From Acholoe squamosa (taxonomy: Eukaryota; Annelida; Polychaeta; Phyllodocida; Polynoidae), in the NCBI GenBank assembly GCA_949317995.1, contig OX439047.1:45075505-45139504 (forward strand): a DNA stretch of 64,000 bases. The letters are read 5' to 3'. A program made the translations under genes and the position numbers. Under the pieces are notes generated by a model, which was given only the letters and a program-made list of their open reading frames with translations, did not search any database and was not told the origin of the DNA. The number at the start of each line of letters is the position of its first letter. The first letter of the stretch is position 1. This document shows positions 44,031 to 55,916 of the stretch, one piece after another.

Positions 44031-44410
44031 TGCAGATAGAGATTTACACATCTTATAGGGTGATTTGCAAGACTGCAGAAACTTGATTTCTACCTGGCTG
44101 CAGCAGCATTGACTGTGGAGCCAAAGAGACAGTGAGAGTGATTCCCCAGTGCTAGGTGCTGATGGCCTCATGGGGCTTCAAATGACGATGTGCCCTGGGA
44201 AGCCCCATGTTGTCTATGTTTGGCCAGGGACGTTTGGTTAGACACTTACCCTGAGATATCATGTCCCAGAGTCGCCCAACAATTCCCTAGGGCGCCTGCA
44301 CGGCACCAGCATTACCACTGAAAGGACATTGGAACACAGCTTCAATCTATCGTGTTGCCCCCTATCCCAACACCCTTGAAATAAGAGTTCAACTCCATCA
44401 ACTCAACCCA

Positions 44411-45292
44411 CACTGCAAAAATGGTGTTTAGATTTTAAACATGTTTAGGTCTAAACACGTTTAAAACCTAAACATATAGGTCAGTTAGGTGTCTCATCGA
44501 CTACACATTTAGGAAATGAACACTTTTATTCTAACTACATAAACGTTTACGCTAAACATGTTTAGATGTTTAGAGTTGAAACAGTTGAATAATAGGTGTT
44601 TAGATTTAAACATCAATATGTTTAGATACTTTGATGTTGAATCCACACCAGGTAGCAGCACTACCTTTGACTGGACTATCTGCACATAGTTATAATCAAT
44701 TGTTGTGACAAATGTCCCCAAATCCCATGTTTATCATGGTTTCATTTCATAGAATGTCATGTGAATAGAAAGGGCAATAGAAAATTGACTAGATTCACCT
44801 TATGCCACCATCATTAGCATAAAATAATCAATAAGCTCCATGCCTGACACCTATTTGATGTTATTCTGGAATAGATAAGGCAATGTCCTTCCTGCCAAGC
44901 TGTTGTACTTTCTCAAGTCTCTCATTCTAATGCAGTGTGTAATACATGTACATGTATATAGCTGCGGCTGACATCTTTGGAAACTTTGACAAGTAAATAC
45001 CTGCTGATGCCCCCCCCCAGTAAATGAGAAAACAAACAAAATATATCTCTTTTTTTAAGGCATACATGTCTGCAAACCTTAACTCTCCATCAAATCATTT
45101 AATCATCTAAACACAAAAATTCATAAACACCTAAACACCAAAATTCATAGATATCTAAACACCTACATTTCTAAACACTTGAGCTAAGCACATTGTTTGG
45201 CTAAACATGTTTAGGAAATTATTGTGCTTACAAAAACGTTGCAAGAATATGTTTAGAATTGTGTTTAGGATCTAAACACCATTTTTGCAGTG
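44411..45292. mobile_element. CACTA (EnSpm)-like non-autonomous element, 882 bp
   Basis: Terminal inverted repeats of at least 23 bp start CACTGCAAAAATGGTG. The duplicated segment at 20761 lacks it (CTCAACCCATGTACC), which proves the insertion and shows a 2-bp CA target duplication (44409-44410, 45293-45294). Subterminal regions are packed with TAAACA/GTTTAGA motifs in both orientations, as in CACTA elements. No transposase. Confidence 0.88.
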
Positions 45293-45345
45293 CATGTACC
45301 AGTAACGCCATAGACAAGAAGATGTTACTTATTCAATAATGATAT

Positions 45346-45414
45346 GTGACATGTACTGGGAGAAGAGGTCTTAAAACTCCCTGCATTAAGCCCCCTTTTC
45401 GCAGATCTTGTCAC
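45346..45414. mobile_element. 69-bp micro-MITE, copy 2 (TSD ATAT)
   Basis: Same element as 29128-29196. Its empty site is the duplicated copy near 20810-20817 (AATGATATAAAGAAAGC). The flanks are ATAT on both sides. Confidence 0.88.
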
Positions 45415-46230
45415 ATATAGAGAAAGCAGACAGACATCACTCAGCTGGCAACATATGTAAGATGCAGATGTATGGAAAATCATGTATCCAGGAACTAAGT
45501 ATTAATAATTTATGGATACCATACATCCTTTATGAATGTAGATTTACTAAACTTGGTGCCTCAACTGGATTCTTCAGAAACATGGTCAATGATACACACT
45601 TTTCTTTCCAAATATTTACAATTTTCTATGAAAACAGGGCACATGAGTTGCTTTTCAATGTTATAATGGTAGCAAAATAATACAAAAACAGAAACAATGA
45701 TAAAGATTGAGTTCCTAGTGTAACACAGAGAGAACACTGAGCACCTTGATGTTTTGCCCATAGGGCCTGATGATGACAATGTTAAGGTAGTCTAGTATAT
45801 GATGTGTCGACCTCTGAGGAAATGACATTTTTCTTTTTAAAGAAACCTTTTCCTAATACTCGTGCCCTCTTTACTGATATTGACGTCTTTTTAGCACAGG
45901 ACCTTCTAAAGTAAACGGGTTGTATTTTCATCTCAGTCTTTTCCTTTCTCCTAAGTGGACCAGGAAAAAGGAGAACACAAGGCATGTGCTGACACCAATT
46001 TAACACTTGGTTAGCCACTTATTAGCAAACAGACCTGACAAGGCACACTTGGGTATTGACTAACTTAGAAGTCCATTTCTGACCTTTTGGATCCATTTCT
46101 CGTTCATTGGTTAGCCGAACCCTAGATGTGAAATGGCCTTGTTCACAAGATGTCTGCTAAAGCCTTTGTGTGTATGAGAGCATTAAAATCATAGTCTAGG
46201 CAGTAATCAGAAAGTAGAAGTATGTGAATT

Positions 46231-47249
46231 TATGTGGAACTAACATTGTGGCAATAATTATAAGCAAGCGATTGAAGCAAAAGAAATAATGTTGCAAACA
46301 ATGTGGTTAAATAAGCTTCTTGCTCTTGGTAACGATAGTAATGGTACTCTGGGTGAGGGGCGAAGGTTGGTGCATTAGATTTTCCTACATCTGAGTTCTG
46401 ATGAACGGACTGTATCTTCGAAATCACTCATGGACTTTAATAGAACTAATGTCCCAACCCCATGACGCCCTGGCCAGATCGGGTAAGATAATCGGCGAGT
46501 ATATGATAATGCCAAGTAGTTATCCTGTTTCTTTCTATCTCTACAAATCCCTTTCTATATTTTTGCAAATCACAGTGACGCACAGTTTGAAATGGGATGA
46601 AGCACTTCAAATATACCCCCTTTGACGTCAGTGACCTTTTCTGGTGTCCGTGTGTGTTTTAGAGTTATCTCTGCCTCCACATCAAACAGGAATGAGTGTC
46701 ACCACCTTGGCCATTGTGGTCCCATGTGGGTGGCCCTCTATTCACAAGCATGTTGAGCTGACCAACATGGTCTAAATATATCACCTGCAGCTTAGTCAGC
46801 AGTACATTGGTTGACCAGCTCACTGGGCTCAAAGACAAACAATTGGTTAGAGCAATATTGAAGAATGGGTGAAATCTAATACATTTAAATTTAGTGTGCA
46901 GGCCATGGAAATGAAGTCATATGGGTAAATAGAGAACATGCTAATTCTTTACATAGATTACCACAAGGCAATAAATGAAAGTGGTATCTACATCAGTCGA
47001 TCTAGCACAAGATGACAACATAAATATTTTCTTCACACTGCAAAAAGCAGACCTATATTTACATCCTAGCGATCACAGTTCAAAGGATATGCTTTGAGCA
47101 TATTGCAGCTGAGCCAATTTCGATAGCTGCTCTTAAGTATTCTGCTTTACTTCACTGAACGATTGTAAAGAATCATGGCAGGTGCCTGGTGATAACTTAA
47201 AGTGCAGTTTTAATGCTGCTCGGGACTTTTTTTTGCATCTGACACCTAT
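46231..47249. other. Spacer, nothing recognised
   Basis: No supported feature. Confidence 0.45.
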
Positions 47250-47400
47250 TTAACCCTTTAAGGGCAGAGCAAAAATTGTTGCCCTGGCCATGGGGACGGC
47301 CTCTGAAAAAAGTATAGTTCCTAGAGGACGAGCCTATTTTCAATTCCTATACTAATCCTATATAACTGGCATCGACTATAGTCCACACCATTATCAGCAG
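47250..47400. mobile_element. Truncated, inverted relative of the MITE at 8440
   Basis: TTAACCCTTTAAGGGCAGAG at 47250, then GTATAGTTCCTAGAGGACGA and one mutated palindromic unit (TCGACTATAGTCCA), all matching the inverse of 8440-8662. The far TTAA end is missing. Confidence 0.75.
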
Positions 47401-47530
47401 ATCTACACCTTGTCGAGGTAATTACTTTGAGATTCATGCTACGTGACCTTACTACCATGCTAAAACCTATTTCTGCCATCAATATGTGTCACTGTCTGTA
47501 AGCTACACCAATATAACCATCATCAATTTA

Positions 47531-48044
47531 TGACCCATCAAGGGAGAACACCCCTCCGCGGGGGATTTTTAATTCCCCATTTGGCCACCAGGGGGCATTG
47601 GAGGGGCAAAATCACTCTAAAATCATTATAAAAAATTATTGACATAATTTTTTATGCAGAATTCAATGGTCTCATTTAAAATGCACCATTTTCGTTAGAA
47701 ATGGCCCATATTTGGAAGGTAAAATGAACATTTTTCATGAGAAATCCACGATATGCCTGTTCCTGGTTGCCATGGCAACCATTCCAATCATCAACATTTG
47801 TAAATTGCTATGCCACTTTTTGGGGATACTGACCAAAACCCCAAAACTGAAAACAGAAATGGAAAATTCTTTCTAGATCAAAATCTATGATAAATATCAC
47901 CATATCTTTATTTAAAAAAAAGGTTGAATTATTGTGTTTTTAGAATTATTATGTTTAATAATGTATTTAGAGCTTAATCATCGATTTCAGATATGAATAA
48001 CAACCTATGTTCAAGGAGGGGTTCTGAAATGACTACTAGGAATG
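47531..48044 (-). repeat. Dispersed repeat family M, copy 3 (inverted)
   Basis: Inverse of 9548-10029. It contains CCACCAGGGGGC at 47585-47596 and the perfect palindrome GTTGCCATGGCAAC at 47766-47779. Confidence 0.85.
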
Positions 48045-48059
48045 TTTAAGCCAATGGGC

Positions 48060-48480
48060 TGGGAAGGTACTACATGGCCTCAATTTCGGATGTTCACATT
48101 GGGTGCATATAAAGGTAACTGCACACCAGTAAAAAAGATATTTTTAGAAAAGTACACTGAACGGATATCGCCTGTTAGGTATCCCAGACACCTAATTGAT
48201 ATCCCAGGTACCTAACCTAGCCGAATTAATAAATGTCATCTTGCAAGTGCCTATTAACCAACCACTATTGGGGATGAAATCATAAAATCTCATCCCCAAA
48301 ACTACCCATACTCTATGCTAGGTCTGTGTTTGTTGCTACAAGTGACGACCACAAAGTGATTGCAAAGTTGATTTACCTTAGGCAATAAAGTAAATACAGT
48401 GTGGTTTGGGGTCCCTGTGAGCAAATAGGAGCAGTTCCCAAACCATTAACATTAGGGAGTGGTCATTTTTTTAACAACGA
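48060..48480 (+). repeat. Tandem segmental duplication, unit B, part alpha
   Basis: CACATTGGGTGCATATAAAGG (48087) and GAGCAAATAGGAGCAGTTCCC (48419) match unit A. The homology resumes at 49740-49870 after the LINE insertion. Confidence 0.7.
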
Positions 48481-48659
48481 GAAGGAGGGGGGGGGCAAAA
48501 AGATTACACTCCTTTTAGGCAAAAAAATGCCATGTGCTACTAAAGAATAAAAGGCGAGGGGAGGAAAGATTTCAGACCCCTCCGAGGGGGACAGAACAAT
48601 TTTTGCCATACACGTGTGGAATTTCACCAACCCCCCTGTTGTTAAAAAGGACCCCTCCC

Positions 48660-49720
48660 TTATAAGGATCTATGAGTTGAGTTTGAGTTTTAACAAGTTT
48701 ATTGGCAGAAATCATACATGTACGTTTTTCAGATCGGCCAAAACACGGCAATAGGAAAGAAATAGTGTAGCGCTCAATCAGGTTGTACAAAGTTACATCA
48801 GGCAGACATCTTTTGGGTGTAGATCATTACGATATTACTAAAGACATTAATAAAGCCTCTTAGGGTTGTATGTATCACCATGATTTGCACAAGTCGATTA
48901 TCCGCAGGCTGCATGTATATTACATCTTTCAAAAATAATTGCGTAGTCTATCAAGTGACGGTTATACACCAAATACATTCAGATTTTGTTCATGAATTCT
49001 TTCTTACTGCCTATCTGCTGAGTATTTGCATCCAATTTGTCCCAAAGGACACACCCCCTGTACAGTGGTGACTTATCATACGTCAAACACCTGGATCTGG
49101 ATACCTTTAACTGTTTTTTAACATTGCCGCGCAAGTTCCTGGCAGGGAGTTTGACACAGTTTAGATCACAAGAAACATCATACATCATAGATAATAAGTT
49201 CTTATCACGTCTAACCTTTAGCATTTTCATGTAAGTTCTAACATGGAGATCGTATATAGATATATCCCGAGTATTAAAGATTCGAAGACATAACCGTAGG
49301 CAATGATTCTGCATAAGTTGTAAGCGGCCAACACTGGATTTAGGACCACTTTCATGTAGAAAACTTGCATGTTCCAGCACAGGTAGAACCATTTGTTTGT
49401 ATAAGGTCAGACACATTTCCTTATCTGTCTTAATTGGTACATCTTGTGGCGGAAACTAGATATTATTTTTTCATTGTTTCTCCGAAAATTAAGACCACGA
49501 TCAATGATAACACCAAGGTAATTGAATTCATCAACCACTTCAAGGCGCTTACCATCCAGTTCAGCACTCATTATACTCAAATTGTGTCTGGCATTAAGTA
49601 AATCACTTGCACACCATAACAACTTTGTTTTTTCATTATTGATAGTAAGCTTGAACAATTTACACCATTTACTGATACTATACAGATCAGAGTTATGGTT
49701 ATGGGCAACATGGGATAATT
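48660..49720 (-). pseudogene. LINE 3' fragment: end of reverse transcriptase ORF and 3' tail
   Basis: Minus-strand frames 49720-49407 (SISKWCKLFKLTINNEKTKL, then VVDEFNYLGVIIDRGLNFRR) and 49416-48979 (MCLTLYKQMVLPVLEHASFL, then RLQLMQNHCLRLCLRIF) are the thumb and post-RT part of a non-LTR retrotransposon, separated by one frameshift. A 3' part runs on to AATAAACTTGTTAAAACTC and AAACTCAACTC, the short-repeat tail common in CR1/L2-like LINEs. It is 5'-truncated, as LINE insertions often are, and it interrupts segmental-duplication unit B. Its sequence differs from the LINE at 29874, so it is a different family. Confidence 0.82.
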
Positions 49721-49739
49721 ACCTGCTTTGGTGTGCTTT

Positions 49740-49925
49740 GTGTATGTTATATAGACTCATTGCTAACCGTTTCCAGCATTGAACAAACAATGCTCTCTGC
49801 TGATGGAAATGAACAGAGAACAATGGTGGGTCAATGTTACAATCAGGCACCTGTTTGGGGTATCTAGGTTTTAAGTTACAGGTTACAAGCAGGATAAGGG
49901 TCCATAATACTGGACAAATTTAATA
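49740..49925 (+). repeat. Unit B, part alpha continued after the LINE
   Basis: GGAAATGAACAGAGAACAAT and GGGTCAATG match unit A at about 41810-41845. Confidence 0.65.
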
Positions 49926-50185
49926 CACTGAAAACATTGAAGATCCGAAACTAGTCAGTGGTGACCACTTTAGGTCCTCAAGTTGATGATACCTAAAACT
50001 ACAACTTTAGGTCGTCAAAATGACGACCTTAGTCATCAATATGACAACTCTGTACTGTCGGTATTGTGATACTGACCTAAAGTCGTCATTTTGACTGCCT
50101 AAAGTTGTAGTTCTAGGTATAGTCAACTTGAGGACCTAAAGTGGTCACCGCTAAATAGTTTCGGATCTTCCATGTTTTTTTAGTG
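49926..50185. mobile_element. 260-bp foldback MITE with TA flanks
   Basis: CACTGAAAACATTGAAGATC and the inverted AAACATGGAAGATCCGAAAC-containing end pair for over 100 bp per arm (GTGACCACTTTAGGTCCTCA; AACTACAACTTTAGG). TA dinucleotides on both sides suggest a Tc1/mariner-type target duplication. The same TACACTGAAAA start is seen at 13527 and 63154. Confidence 0.82.
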
Positions 50186-50239
50186 TAGTAACAGGGCATA
50201 GTAATTTGTGCTCGGAATATGACTTATATGATCCGCCAT

Positions 50240-51500
50240 CATTTTGCCCGCAACCACAAGGGGCGGACTATCAGGGCTTCAAGACAGTAGAAACCTGCAG
50301 CAGCATCAACTGGCAACCAAAAGAGTGATAGTGTCACCCTTCACTGAGTGTCCTCATATATACGTTTGCGGGGAAGCTCCACCTGGCCTTTATTTGGCCA
50401 GGGACGTTTGGTTAGACAGTAACTGTAGAGGCACCTCCATAGCATCAGCAGTACCAATGAAAGGACATTAGTACACAGTTTCAGTCTAAATAGAAGCAAT
50501 CTACTGTTAAAAGCTTGCTGTAGTCTGACAGTGCATAGACAGCCGACGCCCTGCACTTTTAATTCTGACTACACTAAGCTGCTTAGCACTGGATACTTAG
50601 TTAGATTTAGATTATCTCTCCCAAGGCAGCTAAAAATTCCCACAGACATTTCCACGGTGTCAGCATTAAGCTTGAAAAGGTAAAACATCAACCTACGCAG
50701 TTGCTCTTTCCCAACGTTGAGTTTTAATGAACAATGCTTTTTTGAACTGTTAGAAAACTGGCTAGTCTGCTGAAACTGCTACACAGAGGCCACGTCTTAC
50801 AACAAACTGTTCTGTTTGCCCTATAAATAATGACGAGAGTAGCTAAAATCAGATGCATAAGCCTGTGACTGAATGGCAGAAAAAAAGGAACTTGTAAAAA
50901 AGCCAGAAAGCATTTCCCTAATACCGCTGGCTTCTTAATCAACTGCAGTAAAATCCCTTTTCTTGCAAAGGTTCTTCCATAGAAACAAGAAAATAGGTGC
51001 ATTTTCATCTTAATCTTATTATTCCTTCTAAGCGTACCTGGGAAAGACAGAACACTAGGCACCTGCCAACACCAATTTAACACTTGGTTAGTCACTTGTT
51101 CGGAAAGAAACCTGACAAGGGACACTTGGGTATTGATTGTCTTAGAAGTCGAATTCTGACCTGCTGGACCCAATTCCCTCTTTCTTTCCTTAAGCTAAAC
51201 GCTGAACGGCCTCATTTATAAGAAGGCCATTTAATCCCTTTGCATCTATGAATGTAATAGAATCTAATTCAAGCAGCAATGAGAAAATGTAAGAGAGGAA
51301 ATTAATATCTTTGATATCAAACTTGTAGCAACTGTATCACTATTGAATGCAAAACCATTGTAAACGTTATTGCTATGATTCACATATTTATGTATGTCAG
51401 GACCCACTCTTTTTAGCAATGCAATCATGATCATCACATATGTTATGTGGCTAAGGTAGCCTCGGGTAATACCGGTTGAATGCTGCCATCTGCAATGTTA
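50240..51500 (+). repeat. Tandem segmental duplication, unit B, parts beta and gamma
   Basis: TTTGGCCAGGGACGTTTGG (50394) and CACCAATTTAACACTTGGTT (51070) match unit A. AATGCAAAACCATTGTA and TTGCTATGATTCACAT (51345-51385) match unit C at 62615-62655. A 149-codon minus-strand frame at 50724-51173 shares only short stretches with the frames in the other copies, so coding is not supported. Confidence 0.7.
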
Positions 51501-52309
51501 CATACTTTGCATGAACACATGTATATCACATCTATGTTGTGAGCACGGCTTCAATGAAACTTTTTTCAATCTTTTCCCATTTCAGCGAGACCATCCTGGT
51601 TAGTGCCAATAATTATGGTCCCATCGAGCATGTCCCATCTGGAGGACATTTCTCAAGAGTGGGTGATCTTAGGCAACACACTACGACTACTCTGTATGAT
51701 CAGCACTTAAGGCACTTAATTACATAGGGTTTGGTAGGGCAGTCGTACCAGTGCAATTTTTAGCGACCACTAGATGCAGGGCTCTAATGGCATTTAACTG
51801 AGGGATCTCACTATGGCTTGAAGGGGGTCTAGTCATATCATCTTGAGAAATGCCTTCCTAAAAGCCTATTTGGGATCCGAATATACCCAATTATTAACTG
51901 TTTGGTGTGACTTTGTAGTATATGGCCTTTTCTAAAAAGGAGAATACCAAGATATTCTGGGGTTGCAGTGAACAAATGACCTGTTACACAACAATCTGGT
52001 GGTAAAAAAATGCTAACGTTATGTTATTTTGCTCGCAAAAAGTGGAGGTTTATTACACTAACATGAGTAAATATGGTATATGATATACATGTAACTAAAC
52101 TAATGAGATACCGGTTTGTATCTAAGAGTTGAATATGTAAATGAGGTAAGGCACAAACTTGTACCATATGTTACCAACAATGGAAGAGTCCATAGTATAA
52201 AGTTTGAGTATAATATATATGATAAGTCAACATATCAAGGTGCAAATATGTCTCTGAGGCACTGTGAGACTGATAGGGTATGTTGGCTCGGTATGTAAGG
52301 TCTCATACT
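51501..52309. other. Spacer, nothing recognised
   Basis: No supported feature. Confidence 0.45.
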
Positions 52310-52898
52310 GGAAATGGATGACCAGGTGCCTTGGTGTGAGGCGGCCTGTCACATCCATTGAAGACCACATCTTCTGAGAGAGTGCCTGAGAAATCCATGG
52401 CATACGGGCACTCGATGTCTAAGAGTGCGGCTCTGGTAATGTGAGTGAGTTGGAAAGGGGTAAGAGGTAGTCCTGAGGGATGAGTGAAGGCCGGAGCAAA
52501 CTGAGATGATGGTACATAGTTTACATATTATACCCAGGCTTTAGTAGGGCAGGTTGGAGATGACAGGATGGAAGGTAGGGATATGACTACCAAGGCATCT
52601 CTTGGTCCAATAGTTTTTGATGAGTGTATCACCATATTAATACCGGTTCAGTAAGTATTACGTCTCTCCTGAGTAAGGTATGTGGGCCAGACCATAGTGC
52701 GACAGTGGGGGTGAGGAGATTAGAAACTCTAAGGAAGGCAAAGAAGCCCATTGTAAGGGCTGCTTTGTAGTGTAATGTATTTGGTATAGTATCCACTAGT
52801 GTGCAGACTGCGATTAAGTGCTGGGGTAGTTATGGTAGAGCTGGTACCGTCTCATGTGGTGAGAGTCTAACTGCTCCCTTAGCTACCCCTACTGATTC

Positions 52899-52970
<72 letters not shown>

Positions 52971-53662
52971 AGAGGGGTTGCCTCCATGTGTTAGTATCAA
53001 AAGTTTGGCCCCAGATATATAGTTGCTACGGGATGAAGGCACTGACAGTGAGTCAGCCAGATATAGGGCAGCAGACTGAGCTGATGGATGTAATATGTCC
53101 GTGTTGTAGGACACATCGAAGGTTCAGTAATAGGTAGCTTGTCTAAGTCTGTTTACTGCCTTGGCCTCTGAAACTTAGGCCTGAAATGAGGCTATGGCCT
53201 GGTCTCCCAGAATAAGGCCTGAAATGTATAGAATCAAATTATATCAAACATAGGGTGAGGTAGAGCGGGTTTGAGTTTAGTGAGATTCCTTGTCACAATT
53301 TCAGCTAGAGCATAGGTTCTTTTAGCTGGGTCATGTTGGCGGGACAGTGCATCTTCCAGAGGTATGAGTTCACCTTTCTTGTGTCTAATATCTAGTGTGT
53401 GTTCATTTGTAGTAGCCTCAAGCCACAGTTGTCTCGCACATTGTCTTGAGTTCTGCCTGAGACTAGGGCCTGTTGGGATCCTAGGTTTTCTGTATATATT
53501 ATGATCCTGATGGTTTGGACATAACATCCTTGAAAAAATATTGTCGAATAGATTCCTTGATTTTATGGCTGTATTTAATAAAAAAAAATCATAAACTTTT
53601 GAAGCTGGGGACTGGCCGTGCATCTTCGCCATTACATTTGTCAACATGACCTCTTGTGCCAT
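52310..53662 (-). pseudogene. Decayed DIRS-order retrotransposon: RNase H end and tyrosine recombinase
   Basis: Read on the minus strand, 53662-53234 ends in ARQLWLEATTNEHTLDIRHK then LEDALSRQ, the C-terminal RNase H pattern (H..G....DALSR) of DIRS-like Pol. 53114-52830 follows with a YR core-binding domain (SSRSNYISGAKLLILTHGG; SVGVAKGAVRLSPH). Near 52730 is box I (GFFAFLRVSNLL, catalytic Arg), and near 52371-52391 box II (RHSLRRCG). Stops, frame changes and an ATT-repeat expansion inside the recombinase (a poly-Leu run) show it is dead. The family differs from the intact element at the left end, whose box I reads FRGVLRVGH. Confidence 0.78.
52901..52968. repeat. (AAT)n microsatellite inside the recombinase relic
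   Basis: About 22 uninterrupted triplets. It would encode poly-Leu on the minus strand. Confidence 0.97.
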
Positions 53663-55549
53663 CTGGTGTATAGCCTATGAACTAGCCACGGGCATTAACT
53701 TAATAGAAGGGGAACCATAGCGAACCCTAAAAAGCAATGCTACTACTACCCCTTCTGTACGATCCCACTGCGAGTGAGTTTAGGCCCATGAAAGTGTTGC
53801 TGCCTGGTGTTTAGTGATTGAACTAACTGTCTGCTCGATTTTGCTATGCGGTACCATAAGATTTCATTGTATTCTGGCCATTTTGTGAGAATTTACACTT
53901 CAAATCATCCTTAGGAGCTTGGTAGGAGTAAATAGAATATACAATCTCTTTTTTTTATTGATCTCACGATGCCTCACATAGTCTATAATATGTGTAAATT
54001 GAGTGCTTTTTTCGGCGGCCTGCACAAGTGGGACATCAACAAAAATCCAATATGGTGGAGCTCCTTCTTGTCTGCTCACAGTTGCAAAAGAAAAACTTTT
54101 AAAGATAATAAATGTAATTAATGGTGGAAAGCATGTTATAAAGGCAATGTGTAATGATTAGAGATGCACTTATGCCTTTCAGGGGCTTTATATCATCCCC
54201 TGAAAGGCATTCCTGCAACTCTAATCATTATATATTAGATTGATATATACTGGATAATACGCTCAACATCATCCAGAGGGTTATTTCAGTAATACTCATG
54301 AAAAGATAACCTTCAATTTTCTTGAAGCCCAGTCAAGATCTCTTAGACACTGGCCCACTTTAAGTGCTTAAACTGCTGTGACTGACTGATCTACCAAATC
54401 CTATATGCATAATAGCTAAATAGTCCTCTTAGGGAGGATTCTCTGACAATACGAATGGTGTTATATGGTGCATATCCTACTAGAATGGGCAAATTATTAA
54501 TGAATTTTCAGAGAGTGAGCTATAATACTAAAATAAACCCAGATAACCTGATAGTTAAAACCTGACCTTTGATTAGAGCTTTCAGACTATAACACATGAG
54601 TAAAATGGTCACAGGGATAAAGAGAGCAAAAAAAAACAGCTTTATGATTATGTTTCCAACTGGTTAAAGCAATAATATATCCAAAGCTCAAACTAGGGTC
54701 TATTTTAATTATCATGTGTGCCTTAAAACCTTTCTCAGAATCGAGATTCCAATTACAATAGGGGCCTAATGCATTCGCAACGTGGGAACAATAATAAGGT
54801 CACTGTGTGGTATTGACTAGTGCTCACAATGCATCTTCTAAATGTCTCCTAAAGTGTCCTGAAAATGTCAAGGACATAAAAGAAGGCCAATTCTCTTATC
54901 TCCTTTATCCCCCTCCTTCTTCCTGTCTCTCTGCCCCCCCCCCCACTTCTGCATCTCTACAGTTCTGTGATTCCCAGGAATTGAGAAGTTTTATCAGTCA
55001 TGCAATTCTGCCTATAGATATATGTGATGTTCAGAGATATATCCCTAGACATGTCACTGTCCTGTACATCTATGTCCATTCAGTTTTAGACCAAGAGACT
55101 TGTCCTACTGTTATGAAAAAAAGAATCATCAAGGAGTAAGGCCCATCTACAAGGCTACAAGCAATCCTGATCTAATTGAAGGCAGGCATGCCCCTGACAA
55201 CATCTAGATATTGCCATACTGTAGACATGGTCACAGTAGTGAATGTCTTTGAATTGTGATATGACACTGATGATAGGCTTCTCTATCATAGGAAATAACA
55301 CACATTCTAAAGATCTTCTTTTTCTCTTGAACTGGGATAGAAACAATTTAAGTTCAATCACTTTGGCAAACTTCTCCAAAATACAATACACTCAATCCCA
55401 TATGTGGCACTAATCAATCATCTCTAAAACACTGGTTACATCAGAGTAATCTTTCTTTCACTCATGAATATTGAAGGAGAGTAAGCAGCCATCAGAGCAG
55501 GTACCTGGAAAGCGATAATATGTAACTACTCTCATAATAACAACGATTG
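53663..55549. other. Spacer with one hairpin
   Basis: Apart from the hairpin at 54152-54230, nothing is recognised. Confidence 0.45.
54152..54230. repeat. 79-bp hairpin
   Basis: TAATGATTAGAGATGCA then ATGCCTTTCAGGGG pairs with CCCCTGAAAGGCAT then TGCAACTCTAATCATTA around an 11-base loop, with 31 of 34 positions complementary. It may be a foldback mini-element. Confidence 0.88.
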
Positions 55550-55916
55550 GGCCAAAAAAATAAAAGGCGTGTTTCCAGTGACATAGCACAAAGAGCTAGG
55601 GTTGGTTGGTCAGATTTTTAACAAAAAAAATACTTTTTTTTTACATTTATATAGGACATATAAGGGCACATATCAATGGATGTATCAAGTTCTTTGATTT
55701 CATTGTAAAATTTTGATATGCAAAATGACAACTGTGAAAGAGGGGAAGAACACGAAAAGGATACAGGAAAAATCCTCAAACAGTAATGAAACATTTCTTT
55801 AAAATATGAAAAAATGAGACAAAATTCTTCAAAATCACAAAAAGAAGTTTTTATTTGGCCCTGTTTTGCTAGGGTCGGTCAGGTTACTGGAAACCGACCT
55901 TTTTTTTTATTTGGCC
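55550..55916. mobile_element. TIR element, GGCCAAAA family, copy 2
   Basis: The left end reads GGCCAAAAAAATAAAAGG then GTTTCCAGTGAC; the right end inverted reads GGCCAAATAAAAAAAAAGG then GGTTTCCAGTAACCTGACC. 367 bp, no transposase; related to 43374-43665. Confidence 0.72.

Larger units (their letters stand above)
44031..46230 (+). repeat. Segmental duplication copy 2 / unit A, part beta
   Basis: Homologous to 20389-21700 (close) and 50240-51200 (diverged), for example TTTGGCCAGGGACGTTTGG and CACCAATTTAACACTTGGTT. Interrupted by two insertions absent from copy 1, at 44411-45292 and 45346-45414. Confidence 0.85.

Noticed and set aside
45782-46018. A small gene conserved at 21476-21691, 45782-46018 and 50724-51173 (minus strand)
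   Set aside because: The shared peptide follows overall DNA similarity of duplicated segments; lengths, ends and frames differ, and the third copy diverges at non-synonymous as much as other positions by eye.
50000-50160. Repeated TTTAGGTCGTCA blocks taken as another regulatory half-site array
   Set aside because: They are the two arms of the foldback MITE at 49926-50185, not an independent array.
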